From assembly GCF_024623455.1 (NCBI RefSeq), contig NZ_JANIPJ010000018.1, positions 1 through 64,000 on the forward strand: a DNA stretch of 64,000 nt. The letters run 5' to 3'. The DNA is from Paenibacillus soyae. GTDB taxonomy: Bacteria; Bacillota; Bacilli; Paenibacillales; Paenibacillaceae. How positions within the stretch are numbered: position 1 is the stretch's first letter; each line of letters starts with the position of its first letter. The position numbers and the translations under genes are program-made. Below, piece by piece: positions 50,218 through 57,864 of this stretch. The notes under the pieces are model-generated. The model had not been told where the DNA came from, ran no database searches, and saw nothing but the letters and a program-made list of their open reading frames with translations.

Positions 50218-51149
50218 GCGCGTTCACTCCTCAGCTTCGGATTGATGGCGGCGTTCACGATATCCGACACCGTATTGATCACGACGAACGCGACGGCCAC
50301 GATTAGCACGTAAGCCTGTATGATCGGAAAATCCCGGCTCAGGATCGCCTTCACGCTAAGCCTCCCGAGCCCCGGCCACGCGAACACGTTCTCGATGACG
50401 ACCGTGCTCCCCAAAATAATCGGAATGGACATGCCGAATATCGCGACGGCCACCTGCAGCGAATTTCGCAAAATCCGCATCGTTACCGCTCGTTCGCTCA
50501 GTCCGCTCGCCCGCGCGTACAAGACGTATTCTTCGTTTTTGTTGCTCAGCACCGAGGACCTTACCGTACGGAAGTAGATGCCGACATAATTGACGGCGAT
50601 AACCGCGACAGGAAGCACGAAGCTCGCGGCCGAGTCCATGCCGCTGGTCGGCAGCCAGTCGAGCTTCACGGCGAGCAGCCAGATGAGGACGGAGGCCAGA
50701 CCGTACGAGGGAATGGCCGTCAAGAAGAAGGAGAGCCCTCTCGTCGACTTGTCGGCCAGCGAGCCCTCCCGAAGCGCGCTGACTACGCCGAGCAGCGTAG
50801 ACAGCACGATAATAAAAACAGACGAAATCAGCGTCAGAGACAGCGTATTGGCGAAAGCCGGTCCTATAAGCGACCACACCGGCTGACCGGATACATAGGA
50901 CTCGCCGAAATCGAGACGGAAGCAGGACATAAGCCAGTTGGCGTATTGCAGGAGAAACGGATCATTCATCCCCAGCTCCTCCCGCGTCTGCGCGAGAAGC
51001 TCCTCGGTAATCTGAGGCGTCTCCTGCGCCTGCAGCACGACCTCGGCCGGATCCATCGGCGAGAGTCGAATGAGAAGAAACGTGACGAACGACACGACGA
51101 TGAGAAGCGGCACGGTTAAGAGCAGCCTGCGAGCAATATAGGGAGCCAT
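50214..51149 (-). CDS. cntB: Metallophore ABC importer permease (CntB-like)
   Basis: 311 aa. NikB/OppB-type permease (MDPAEVVLQAQ near the N-terminus; EAA loop YARASGLSERAVTMRILRNSLQ). Forms the membrane channel with CntC. Starts 28 bp after cntA. Confidence 0.9.
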   Translation of the reverse strand: MAPYIARRLLLTVPLLIVVSFVTFLLIRLSPMDPAEVVLQAQETPQITEELLAQTREELGMNDPFLLQYANWLMSCFRLDFGESYVSGQPVWSLIGPAFANTLSLTLISSVFIIVLSTLLGVVSALREGSLADKSTRGLSFFLTAIPSYGLASVLIWLLAVKLDWLPTSGMDSAASFVLPVAVIAVNYVGIYFRTVRSSVLSNKNEEYVLYARASGLSERAVTMRILRNSLQVAVAIFGMSIPIILGSTVVIENVFAWPGLGRLSVKAILSRDFPIIQAYVLIVAVAFVVINTVSDIVNAAINPKLRSERA

Positions 51150-51177
51150 GACACCTTCCTTTCTCCGTCATGAGAGG

Positions 51178-52830
51178 CTAGTAGCCCATGCGCTCGAATG
51201 GCAGCTCGAATTGGGTTTGCTTGAAGGCAATGCCTTTCAGCTCTGCCGGCGCAACGACTGTGACGCTGCCGTTCGTAAGCGGAATAAACACCGCTTCGTC
51301 GTGAACGATTCGCATAATATCGGCGTACAACGCCTTGCGCGCCTCTCCATCCGTGGACACCATAACCTCGTCGATTTTCTGATACAGCTCCTCCGCCTGC
51401 TCTATGCCGCTCGTTGCGTGAAGATAGGAGGATGCAGTCGTGAACGCGGTAATCGTGCTCTGCGGGTCGTAAGCGAGCCCCCAGGTTTGGTTGAACAGCA
51501 GATCGTAATCGCCCGACGCTCTGCGGCTCGCGATCGAAGACGATTCCTCCCCGATCAGCTCCAGCTTGGCGCCAAGCTCGGACAGGGTGCTTTGAATGAA
51601 CTCCGCCTGCGTCTTCTGAGAGGAGGAGTTGCTATCGTAATAGAGCTTCATGGCCAGCTCCGCCCCATTCTTCTTCCTCACTGGATCGCCCGCTCCGAGC
51701 GTCCAGCCCGCCTCATCCAGCAGCGTCTTCGCCCGCTCCAGGTCGTATTCCCGCTTCGAAAGCTCGACATCGGCGTAGTTCACGTTCTCCGAGAACAACC
51801 GATCCGCCGGCTTCTCGGTTCCCGCGAAGATCGCTTCGCTGATCGCCTCCCGGTCGATGGCATGCCAGATTGCCTCGCGAACGGCCGTCTCGGCGGCGGG
51901 ATTGCCTTCCTTGCTCGTGTTCGCCACGATCATCTTCGTATTCATAGGCTCGCTGCGGACGAGCTGGTAATCGCCCGATTCGACGAGCTGGTTCATCGCC
52001 CCGATATCGATGCTGTCCGCGCCGCGGTCGTCCGTGAAGACGAAGTCGACTTCGCCCTTCTGCAGCGCCAGGAACGTCGTTTCGCCGGCAGGGAGCACCT
52101 TGGACGTAATCGTCTTGATCGTTGGAGCGCCGCCCCAATACGATTCGTTGGCTTCGAAGACGGCGTGCTGCTCGGGCTCATGCTTGGTTAGCTTGTATGG
52201 CCCCGTGCCATGGAAGCCGTTCACGCCATCCTTCGTGCCGCCTTCCTTGAAGTCCTTCGGCGAGATGAATACAAAGGGCCGCGTCATCGACAGCTCGACT
52301 AGAGCCGGGTAATACGTGTCGGTTAACGTCAGAACGACCGTATATTCATCCTTCGCCTCTACGCTCGCGATCTTCGTCGACAGCTTGATCCAGGCATGCT
52401 TCTCCCCATTCGCGAGCACCGCCTCGAAGTTCGCCTTCACCGCTTCCGCGTTGAACGGCTCGCCGTCATGGAACGTCACGCCTTGTCTCAGATGGAACGT
52501 ATACGTTTTGCCGTCCGCGGATATATCCCACGACTCGGCAAGCAGAGGCTTGATGCCCTCCTTGGTGTTCTCGACGAGCGACTCGTACACTATGCCTTGG
52601 GCCGGCATGGAGCCTGTATAGAGATGAGGATTCATGTCGTTAATGTCTTTGGCCGACGCGTACGTCAGACTCGTCTTGGACCGGGCGCTCGCTTCTCCCG
52701 CTCCCGCGTTGTTTCCGGCGCTTGCGTTATTTCCCGAGCCTGCGTTTTCTCCCGCGCTGCAGCCTGCGATCAGCGTCAGGGACAAGGTTAATGTCATTAA
52801 GGTGCGGGCTAATGTTCTTTTTCTTCTCAC
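51178..52830 (-). CDS. cntA: Metallophore-metal-binding lipoprotein (CntA-like)
   Basis: 550 aa, an Opp/Nik-family solute-binding protein. Signal peptide with lipobox LIAGC, then an Asn/Gly/Ala-rich linker. Family motifs: LAESWDISADGKTYTFHLRQG, FHDGEPFNAEAVKAN, TRPFVFI with an Arg as used by opine-binding members, and GTGPYKLTKHEP. It starts with GTG at 52830. Its ribosome binding site is supplied by the dispersed 50-bp repeat at 52837-52886. It would bind the metal-opine complex outside the cell. Confidence 0.9.
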   Translation of the reverse strand: MRRKRTLARTLMTLTLSLTLIAGCSAGENAGSGNNASAGNNAGAGEASARSKTSLTYASAKDINDMNPHLYTGSMPAQGIVYESLVENTKEGIKPLLAESWDISADGKTYTFHLRQGVTFHDGEPFNAEAVKANFEAVLANGEKHAWIKLSTKIASVEAKDEYTVVLTLTDTYYPALVELSMTRPFVFISPKDFKEGGTKDGVNGFHGTGPYKLTKHEPEQHAVFEANESYWGGAPTIKTITSKVLPAGETTFLALQKGEVDFVFTDDRGADSIDIGAMNQLVESGDYQLVRSEPMNTKMIVANTSKEGNPAAETAVREAIWHAIDREAISEAIFAGTEKPADRLFSENVNYADVELSKREYDLERAKTLLDEAGWTLGAGDPVRKKNGAELAMKLYYDSNSSSQKTQAEFIQSTLSELGAKLELIGEESSSIASRRASGDYDLLFNQTWGLAYDPQSTITAFTTASSYLHATSGIEQAEELYQKIDEVMVSTDGEARKALYADIMRIVHDEAVFIPLTNGSVTVVAPAELKGIAFKQTQFELPFERMGY

Positions 52831-52836
52831 GGTAAA

Positions 52837-52886
52837 TCCTCCTCAAGTTTTGTGGAACGAAGTGGAACAAAACCGCTTCGGAAGCA
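52837..52886 (-). repeat. Dispersed 50-bp repeat, copy 2 (cntM end and cntA RBS)
   Basis: Matches 6382-6431 at 48 of 50 positions. In this copy the repeat encodes the last residues of CntM (roughly LPKRFCSTSFHKT), its stop, and the GGAGGA ribosome binding site of cntA. Confidence 0.88.
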
Positions 52887-54177
52887 GTTGCTCTATTCCT
52901 CTAAAAATAATGGATAATGGCTCTTCGAAATGCTGGACGGCGAAGGCCGGAGACAGCGGCTCCCCCTTGCGCTTATTCGCGACTTCCGCGATTTTGTTCT
53001 CGTAACGCCCAAGGAAACGGTCAATGGTCGGGCAGTCCGTGCCCGTGCGCCTCGCGATGCCTTGAATGATTTTGAGACGGTAATAATCCTCCTTGGGCAT
53101 GCGCGGAATATCCAGGCAGCCTTCCCGGTTCATGAACAACGGCTTGAACGGCACCGCCGAGAAATCATAATACCGGCCTTGTTCATCCGGCTCCGAATAA
53201 GGATCGATCAAGAGCGAGGCGTAACGTATGTACAGCAAATATTCCTGATGAATCGAATCGAGCTGCTCGAAATTCTCGATGTCGCGGCGGGACAGGCTTT
53301 CCGGCCGGACCGGATAGTTGTCGTCCGTCATGAACTTCAATAGATTGACGCCCTTAATATTTAGCGCTTTTAATACGGCCGTAATTTCTTTCCAGTGGGC
53401 AAGCAGCTCCCGGATAAGCTGCTGCGTAATCGGGCCTTCCGGATATAATTTATACACGTATTTCTTGGATGCCGGCTCGTCGAATACGGCCTTCAGCGAG
53501 AAATCGTTCATGAATAACGGCGGATGCACGTACAGCGAAATATTGCGGGTTTCCGCTTCCAGCGTGGCGCCAGTGATCGAGGCTTCGATTCCGAAGGAGG
53601 CGATCGCCCCGGCGAGCATGACGGCGTTGCCGGACGACTGCCGGTCGGATCCGACGAATATTTTTTTCTTCATGCCCGCGGTGACGACATGCCCGGAAGG
53701 TTCCTTCTCCCTCCAACGGGTATCCCCGATATAGGTGGAGCAGCTGATAACCTCCGCGCCCGCTTGAATGGAACGTAAATAACCGCTGACCAGCATCCCG
53801 GAGCCGAAGGTCGGCGATACAAGCACCACGCAGGCGAGTGACCGTACCACCTCGTTATCCAGCTGCCCCAGTACATCGAGATAGGCGTCCGTCGTCACCG
53901 ACAGAATGAGCGTGCTCCAGCGTCCGCTCACGGACTCGTAGCCTTCATACAGATCATCCGCGACGCATGCTCCCGCCAGCAGCCCATGCTTCGCATTCTG
54001 GACGTCGGCGCGAAGAAGAAGGCCGGACTGCCTAACGGAGGAGAAGAACAGCTCGGAGCGCGAGGACTGCCTGCCCGCGATGCCCAGCTCGCAATGAAAA
54101 TGGCTCTTCAGCATAACCGCAAGCTGCACGGCGGACGGCCCGGTTCCGGCGATAAGCACCCGTCTGAAATCGCTCAT
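52843..54177 (-). CDS. cntM: Opine-type metallophore dehydrogenase (CntM-like)
   Basis: 444 aa. N-terminal nucleotide-binding fold RVLIAGTGPSAVQLAVML. The DUF2338/opine dehydrogenase body includes SCSTYIGDTRW, MKKKIFVGS and the C-terminal helical domain. It reductively joins the CntL product to an alpha-keto acid. Asp152 in GDTRW is close to the residue (150 in the S. aureus enzyme) reported to favour pyruvate, which would predict a staphylopine-type product; this needs an alignment. It starts 1 bp after the cntL stop. The last 13 or so residues come from a dispersed repeat. Confidence 0.92.
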   Translation of the reverse strand: MSDFRRVLIAGTGPSAVQLAVMLKSHFHCELGIAGRQSSRSELFFSSVRQSGLLLRADVQNAKHGLLAGACVADDLYEGYESVSGRWSTLILSVTTDAYLDVLGQLDNEVVRSLACVVLVSPTFGSGMLVSGYLRSIQAGAEVISCSTYIGDTRWREKEPSGHVVTAGMKKKIFVGSDRQSSGNAVMLAGAIASFGIEASITGATLEAETRNISLYVHPPLFMNDFSLKAVFDEPASKKYVYKLYPEGPITQQLIRELLAHWKEITAVLKALNIKGVNLLKFMTDDNYPVRPESLSRRDIENFEQLDSIHQEYLLYIRYASLLIDPYSEPDEQGRYYDFSAVPFKPLFMNREGCLDIPRMPKEDYYRLKIIQGIARRTGTDCPTIDRFLGRYENKIAEVANKRKGEPLSPAFAVQHFEEPLSIIFRGIEQLLPKRFCSTSFHKT

Positions 54178-54178
54178 A

Positions 54179-54991
54179 TCATCCTTCCTCCCCCGCTGTC
54201 TTCGTATAGAGCGCGACGTCGAACACCTGATCCGCGCGCAAGATGCGTTCCGTTAGCCGCCACTTGGCCCCGTCGATCTCCCGCATAGGATAGTTGAACA
54301 ACGACTTGAGGCCGTTGCCGTATCTCATCGCCACGACCACATGAGGGACGGTCAACGCATGCAGCTGATCCAGCAGCTCGTATTTCAGCCCGACGGTCGA
54401 ACTGAATATGATGTGGGTGGCCTCGCCCGTATAGGCGAAATGTTCGGCGGAAGCATGCTCCAAACGGATGTTCAGCCCTTCTCCCAGCTTCGCTACGACC
54501 TCGCGTCCAAGCGCGACGGCATCTTCGTCGATATCGATGCCGACGACCTCGGCTCCCGTACGGCGGGCGATAAGGAGCGGCGTCATGGGAAAGGCGCCGG
54601 AGCCAATCAGCAGCACTTTGGACTCGGGAGCGACCGAGAAGCTGCCGAACTCCGTCTCGATGCAAGCCTCGATGTTCCGGAAATAGTCGGCGATCTCCGC
54701 GTTCCCGCTCCGCAGTCGAATGGCGCGGTGCTTCTCCATCATCGCGACGCAGGCTGCGGACGTTGCCCGGATTCTCTCGATGGTGCAGCTAAGGTCATTA
54801 AGCTCTTCTTGTGCGTCCAGTTCTTCCCAAGCCTCCTTGTTCGCTTCTTTGGTGACAAAATGGGAGAAATCGTTCAGGAGTACCTCCAGCTCGACTCCGT
54901 ACTGGTCGGATGGTTCACAGGCACGGGACAGTTGCTCGAATTTATCGCAATATTCAATCATTTTAAGCTTTATATTGTCGATCGTTATCAT
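54179..54991 (-). CDS. cntL: Nicotianamine synthase-like aminobutyrate transferase (CntL-like)
   Basis: 270 aa, the length of the S. aureus enzyme. SAM site KVLLIGSGAFPMTPLLIARR and VGIDIDEDAVALGR; SSTVGLKYELLDQL follows. It moves the aminobutyrate group of SAM onto histidine. The ATG at 54991 has GAGGTGA upstream. A longer in-frame extension to 55189 would overlap cntK and has no good site. Confidence 0.92.
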   Translation of the reverse strand: MITIDNIKLKMIEYCDKFEQLSRACEPSDQYGVELEVLLNDFSHFVTKEANKEAWEELDAQEELNDLSCTIERIRATSAACVAMMEKHRAIRLRSGNAEIADYFRNIEACIETEFGSFSVAPESKVLLIGSGAFPMTPLLIARRTGAEVVGIDIDEDAVALGREVVAKLGEGLNIRLEHASAEHFAYTGEATHIIFSSTVGLKYELLDQLHALTVPHVVVAMRYGNGLKSLFNYPMREIDGAKWRLTERILRADQVFDVALYTKTAGEEG

Positions 54992-55013
54992 TCGCTCACC
55001 TCTATTCACGGAA

Positions 55014-55835
55014 TCAAATAAAAGCGGTACCCTCGGCGGATATGTATACATCGCCTTGTATCGTAAGCCCGGCCAGCTCGCCCCCCGATGAGCGTGTCTG
55101 CACACGGACAACTCCTCCGGGCTGCTTGATCTCGAGATCGATGTCATCTCCCGCCTCGATGGCCGCGTATGCGCCGACCGCCGCCGCACCGGAGCCGCAG
55201 CCCCGCTCCCAGATCAACGTTCCCGTGCCGGGCACGTAGACCAAAGGCTCGAGCTCGCCCGTCCGCCTTCGGTACAGCATGACGCCAAGCGCCGCCTCGC
55301 CCTGCAGCAGCGACGCCAGCTTCGCCGCGCTCTTCGCTTTATTCCTGGCGGGTCCGTCGAACTCGGACACGTCCACGATGACATGGGCAATGCCCGGATA
55401 GCGCATGATCGTGACCGGCGTCGGCTCGCCCTCTAGCAGAAGCGTCTCTCTATCCATCGCAAGAGGCAGCGGCATGTCAAGCCGGCAGGAATAGCCGCTG
55501 CGCCTTGCTTCTATTCCGCAAACCAGCAGCTCGCTGGCACCGGATACCTCGAGCGGCACTTCCAGCCAATCCCCTGGTTTCAGCCGCCTTCTCCACGCCA
55601 TGACCGCGCCGAGCGCCATGGCGGCGTTGCCGCAAAATTCGCCGGCCATCATCTGGAGTCTCGCCCAAGCGCTCGAGTTATCCGCCGATTCGATAAAACC
55701 GACCTGCTCGGCGAAGACGTGATCATACGACATGAGCCGCGAAGCGACCATCGGATAGTGCTCCCTGCCAAGAGGGCTCTCTACGAGGACGGTCATATTT
55801 TGGGTCGGGCTCGTTTTGATGAACTTGACTTTCAC
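55014..55835 (-). CDS. cntK: Histidine racemase (CntK-like), DapF fold
   Basis: 273 aa, diaminopimelate-epimerase fold. Both catalytic Cys are present: Cys68 in GEFCGNAAM and Cys213 in ERGCGSGAAA. CntK makes D-histidine for the metallophore. First gene of the operon, 22 bp before cntL. Some Paenibacillus operons for bacillopaline lack cntK, so its presence points to a D-His-containing product. Confidence 0.92.
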   Translation of the reverse strand: MKVKFIKTSPTQNMTVLVESPLGREHYPMVASRLMSYDHVFAEQVGFIESADNSSAWARLQMMAGEFCGNAAMALGAVMAWRRRLKPGDWLEVPLEVSGASELLVCGIEARRSGYSCRLDMPLPLAMDRETLLLEGEPTPVTIMRYPGIAHVIVDVSEFDGPARNKAKSAAKLASLLQGEAALGVMLYRRRTGELEPLVYVPGTGTLIWERGCGSGAAAVGAYAAIEAGDDIDLEIKQPGGVVRVQTRSSGGELAGLTIQGDVYISAEGTAFI

Positions 55836-55906
55836 TCCGCCTGCTCACCTCCATTCTCGACTTTGTTCCTGGGCGGGGTAATTTCCCGGTCTCTATTCCT
55901 CCGCCT

Positions 55907-55967
55907 TAATCGTAACGAATACTATTAGCACGTTTTAGATTGTAATCGTTACGATTATGGCTGTCAA
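55907..55967 (-). promoter_or_regulatory. cnt operon promoter with two Fur/Zur-family operators
   Basis: On the minus strand TTGACA (55967-55962), a 17-bp spacer and TACAAT (55944-55939). A perfect 7-1-7 inverted repeat TAATCGTTACGATTA (55943-55957) fills the spacer. A second, 6 of 7 matched, site lies at 55907-55921 near the start of the transcript. The 7-1-7 form with ATCGT arms is closest to the Bacillus Zur box (TCGTAATNATTACGA). Metal repression is strongly suggested; Fur is the alternative. Confidence 0.88.
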
Positions 55968-55990
55968 TCATTTCTTTTTTCTGTAAATTA

Positions 55991-56022
55991 AAAAAGAACG
56001 CCGGCACAAGCATGCCAGCGTT
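55991..56022 (-). terminator. Terminator of the DJ-1/GNAT gene
   Basis: AACGCTGGCA and TGCCGGCGTT pair with one mismatch, followed on the minus strand by CTTTTTTAA. Confidence 0.88.
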
Positions 56023-56047
56023 AAAAGTCTAATCGGGCTTCGGCCGT

Positions 56048-57229
56048 TTATTGGCCAATCTCCCGCTCGTATAAGTTAGCGCTCCAGAAGCCCGCGTCGA
56101 ACCGCCCCAGAATAGCGAAGCCAAGCGACTCGTAATACGCGTTCAAGCTCGGATTGTCGGCCATGCAGTCGAGCCGGAGCCAATTCTTACCGCGTTCCCT
56201 TATATACGCTTCCGCATAACGGAGCAGCACGCGTCCAATCCCTTCGCCTTTTCGCGAGCGGGACACGCATAACCGGTGCACATATCCCGCGTCGTCGTGC
56301 CAACGCTCACCCCAAATCTCCTCATAAGTCCAATGGACGGAGAAGCAGCCGACAAGCTCATCACCGATGAATGCGACAAAAACCTCGTTGTCCCGGACGA
56401 ACGCCTCGACAATCTCGCTTGCGAAATGCTCCTCGCGCCATTGCCAGAAGCCGTGCGCGCCGCGAATCCAATGTGCGGCCTCGACCAGCAGGGAGCGAAT
56501 GCCGTCCGCGTCATCGGGCGTTGCCCTGCGAATGGCCGGCGCGGATACCGCCGAGGCAAGCGGCGCTTGCGCTTCTGCGGCATGAACAGCCGCAGCGGAA
56601 GCGGCTTCAGCCGGAGCGCCTGACTGATCGTCGGCAGGCTCCCGTCTCCAGTCATGCTCCAGCCTCGAAGCGGTATCAAGCGCCCGCTCCTCCCCGTGCA
56701 GCTTCGCCACGAGATACAGCGCCGCGTCGATCCCGGCCGTGACGCCCGCCGAAGCGATTAGACGGCCGTTGTCGACGTAACGAACGTCCTCCAGCAGCGT
56801 CGCGCTTGGAGGGGCTGCTTCCCGCAGCAGGTCCATCGCCCGTCTGTTCGTCGTCGCTCGCAGTCCTTCAAGCAGCCCGGCTTTGGCCAGCAAGAGCGCT
56901 CCCGTACATACGGACAGCGTATACGCTGCCCGCCGCGAGGTGTCCCCGATCCATCGCGTCAGCTTCTCGTTGTGCATTTCCCTGCGAGCTCCCCAGCCGC
57001 CAGGTACGATCAGAATGTCCGGCGCGGGACAATCCGCCGAGCTGAAGTCGGGCTTAATCGTCAGCCCGCTGATCGTTCGAATCGGCTCGCTCGATTCCAA
57101 GGCGACCGTATACACGCGAAAGTCCTTCCCCCAGTCGCTCGCCACCGCGAACACGTCGAACGGCCCCGTTACGTCCAAAGCATCCACTTGCTCATACACC
57201 AGCACCGCTACATTCCTCGCTGTCCCCAT
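56048..57229 (-). CDS. DJ-1/PfpI-GNAT fusion protein
   Basis: 393 aa. The N-terminal DJ-1/PfpI domain (1-about 195) resembles the sensory half of AraC-type GATase regulators: DALDVTGPFDVFAVA, LIVPGGWGARRE, nucleophile Cys108 in LSVCTGALLL, and SAGVTAGIDAALYLV. A linker rich in Ala leads to a GNAT domain (about 235-393) with VHRLCVSRSRKGEGIGRVLLRYA and YYESLGF. No DNA-binding domain replaces the missing AraC part. The ATG at 57229 has GAGGAG upstream. A ZTP-type riboswitch precedes it. Substrates are unknown. Confidence 0.88.
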   Translation of the reverse strand: MGTARNVAVLVYEQVDALDVTGPFDVFAVASDWGKDFRVYTVALESSEPIRTISGLTIKPDFSSADCPAPDILIVPGGWGARREMHNEKLTRWIGDTSRRAAYTLSVCTGALLLAKAGLLEGLRATTNRRAMDLLREAAPPSATLLEDVRYVDNGRLIASAGVTAGIDAALYLVAKLHGEERALDTASRLEHDWRREPADDQSGAPAEAASAAAVHAAEAQAPLASAVSAPAIRRATPDDADGIRSLLVEAAHWIRGAHGFWQWREEHFASEIVEAFVRDNEVFVAFIGDELVGCFSVHWTYEEIWGERWHDDAGYVHRLCVSRSRKGEGIGRVLLRYAEAYIRERGKNWLRLDCMADNPSLNAYYESLGFAILGRFDAGFWSANLYEREIGQ

Positions 57230-57244
57230 TCCGGTCACTCTCCT

Positions 57245-57358
57245 CGAAAAATAGAAAAGCATTTGGTCGATATCGACCAAATGCTCTGCCCAGGCGAACG
57301 GCTAAGTGACGAATGCGCTCCCCCGCAGTGATCTGCGTTCTCGCCAGTTACGCATCCC
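57245..57358 (-). promoter_or_regulatory. ZTP (pfl-type) riboswitch with terminator platform
   Basis: The minus-strand RNA has the conserved pieces of the ZTP aptamer: GUAACUGGCG, GGGGGAGCG, and GCCG then CGCCUGGGCA, with a closing stem AUGCG/CGCAU. It is followed by a perfect 28-bp palindrome (57258-57285) and TTTTCTATTTTT directly before the ribosome binding site of the DJ-1/GNAT gene, a clear transcription terminator platform. This identification is by recognition of the motif, not by a covariance search. Confidence 0.85.
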
Positions 57359-57373
57359 ATATATTTACTGTTT

Positions 57374-57403
57374 ATTATAAGGTTGGTTATCGGCAGAAAG
57401 CAA
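57374..57403 (-). promoter_or_regulatory. Promoter of the riboswitch transcript
   Basis: On the minus strand TTGCTT (57403-57398), an 18-bp spacer and TATAAT (57379-57374), with transcript start expected near the aptamer 5' end. Confidence 0.75.
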
Positions 57404-57576
57404 TAGCTTTGCGCATGCGGGGCCGACTGGGGCAACTAAACATACCACAAGCGCCTTTTCGTGTTAGGCGTGGCAGTCGGCATTCTGCATACTTTCCTCT
57501 CCACCGCCGTTAACGACCAGAACCGAATTAGCGGACATTGTACCCTTATTTTAAGCCAACTTCCCATTCTCAGGTA

Positions 57577-57680
57577 AATAGCGGCGATTTTACCGTTATT
57601 GCAGTCCATATTCCTCAATCAGCCATCTGCCTCCAAAAACCGGCTACATATAAGAAAACAACTCCGAAAATGCCGCTATT
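57577..57680. repeat. Intergenic palindrome cluster, AATAGCGG family, copy 2
   Basis: Cores at 57577-57600 and 57657-57680 are near-identical to the first and last cores at 148-283 (including AATAGCGGCGATTTTACCG and AAAATGCCGCTATT). The middle core is missing, so the centres are 80 bp apart. The surrounding 57404-57823 holds no gene. Confidence 0.7.
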
Positions 57681-57823
57681 ATCAGGTAAGCCGTAAGCAG
57701 CTCGTACACCACATGCAATCGAAGCCGACTAACTAGTTACTCCACCCGACTACTCCGCCTCCCGTCCGCTGTACCGCATACTTCTCTCTCCGCCCTTCTT
57801 TTGCGATGCATAATATCCAATAC

Positions 57824-57852
57824 AAAAAAACATCCGGCCCAATGGCCGGATG
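57824..57852 (-). terminator. Terminator of the DEAD-box helicase gene
   Basis: A 9-bp stem (57831-57839 with 57844-57852) is followed by TTTTTTTG on the minus strand. Confidence 0.92.
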
Positions 57853-57864
57853 CTCTTATAGAAT

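Noticed and set aside
54992..55189. N-terminal extension of CntL
   Set aside because: It overlaps cntK, has no family similarity, and the ATG at 54991 has a good ribosome binding site and gives the usual length.
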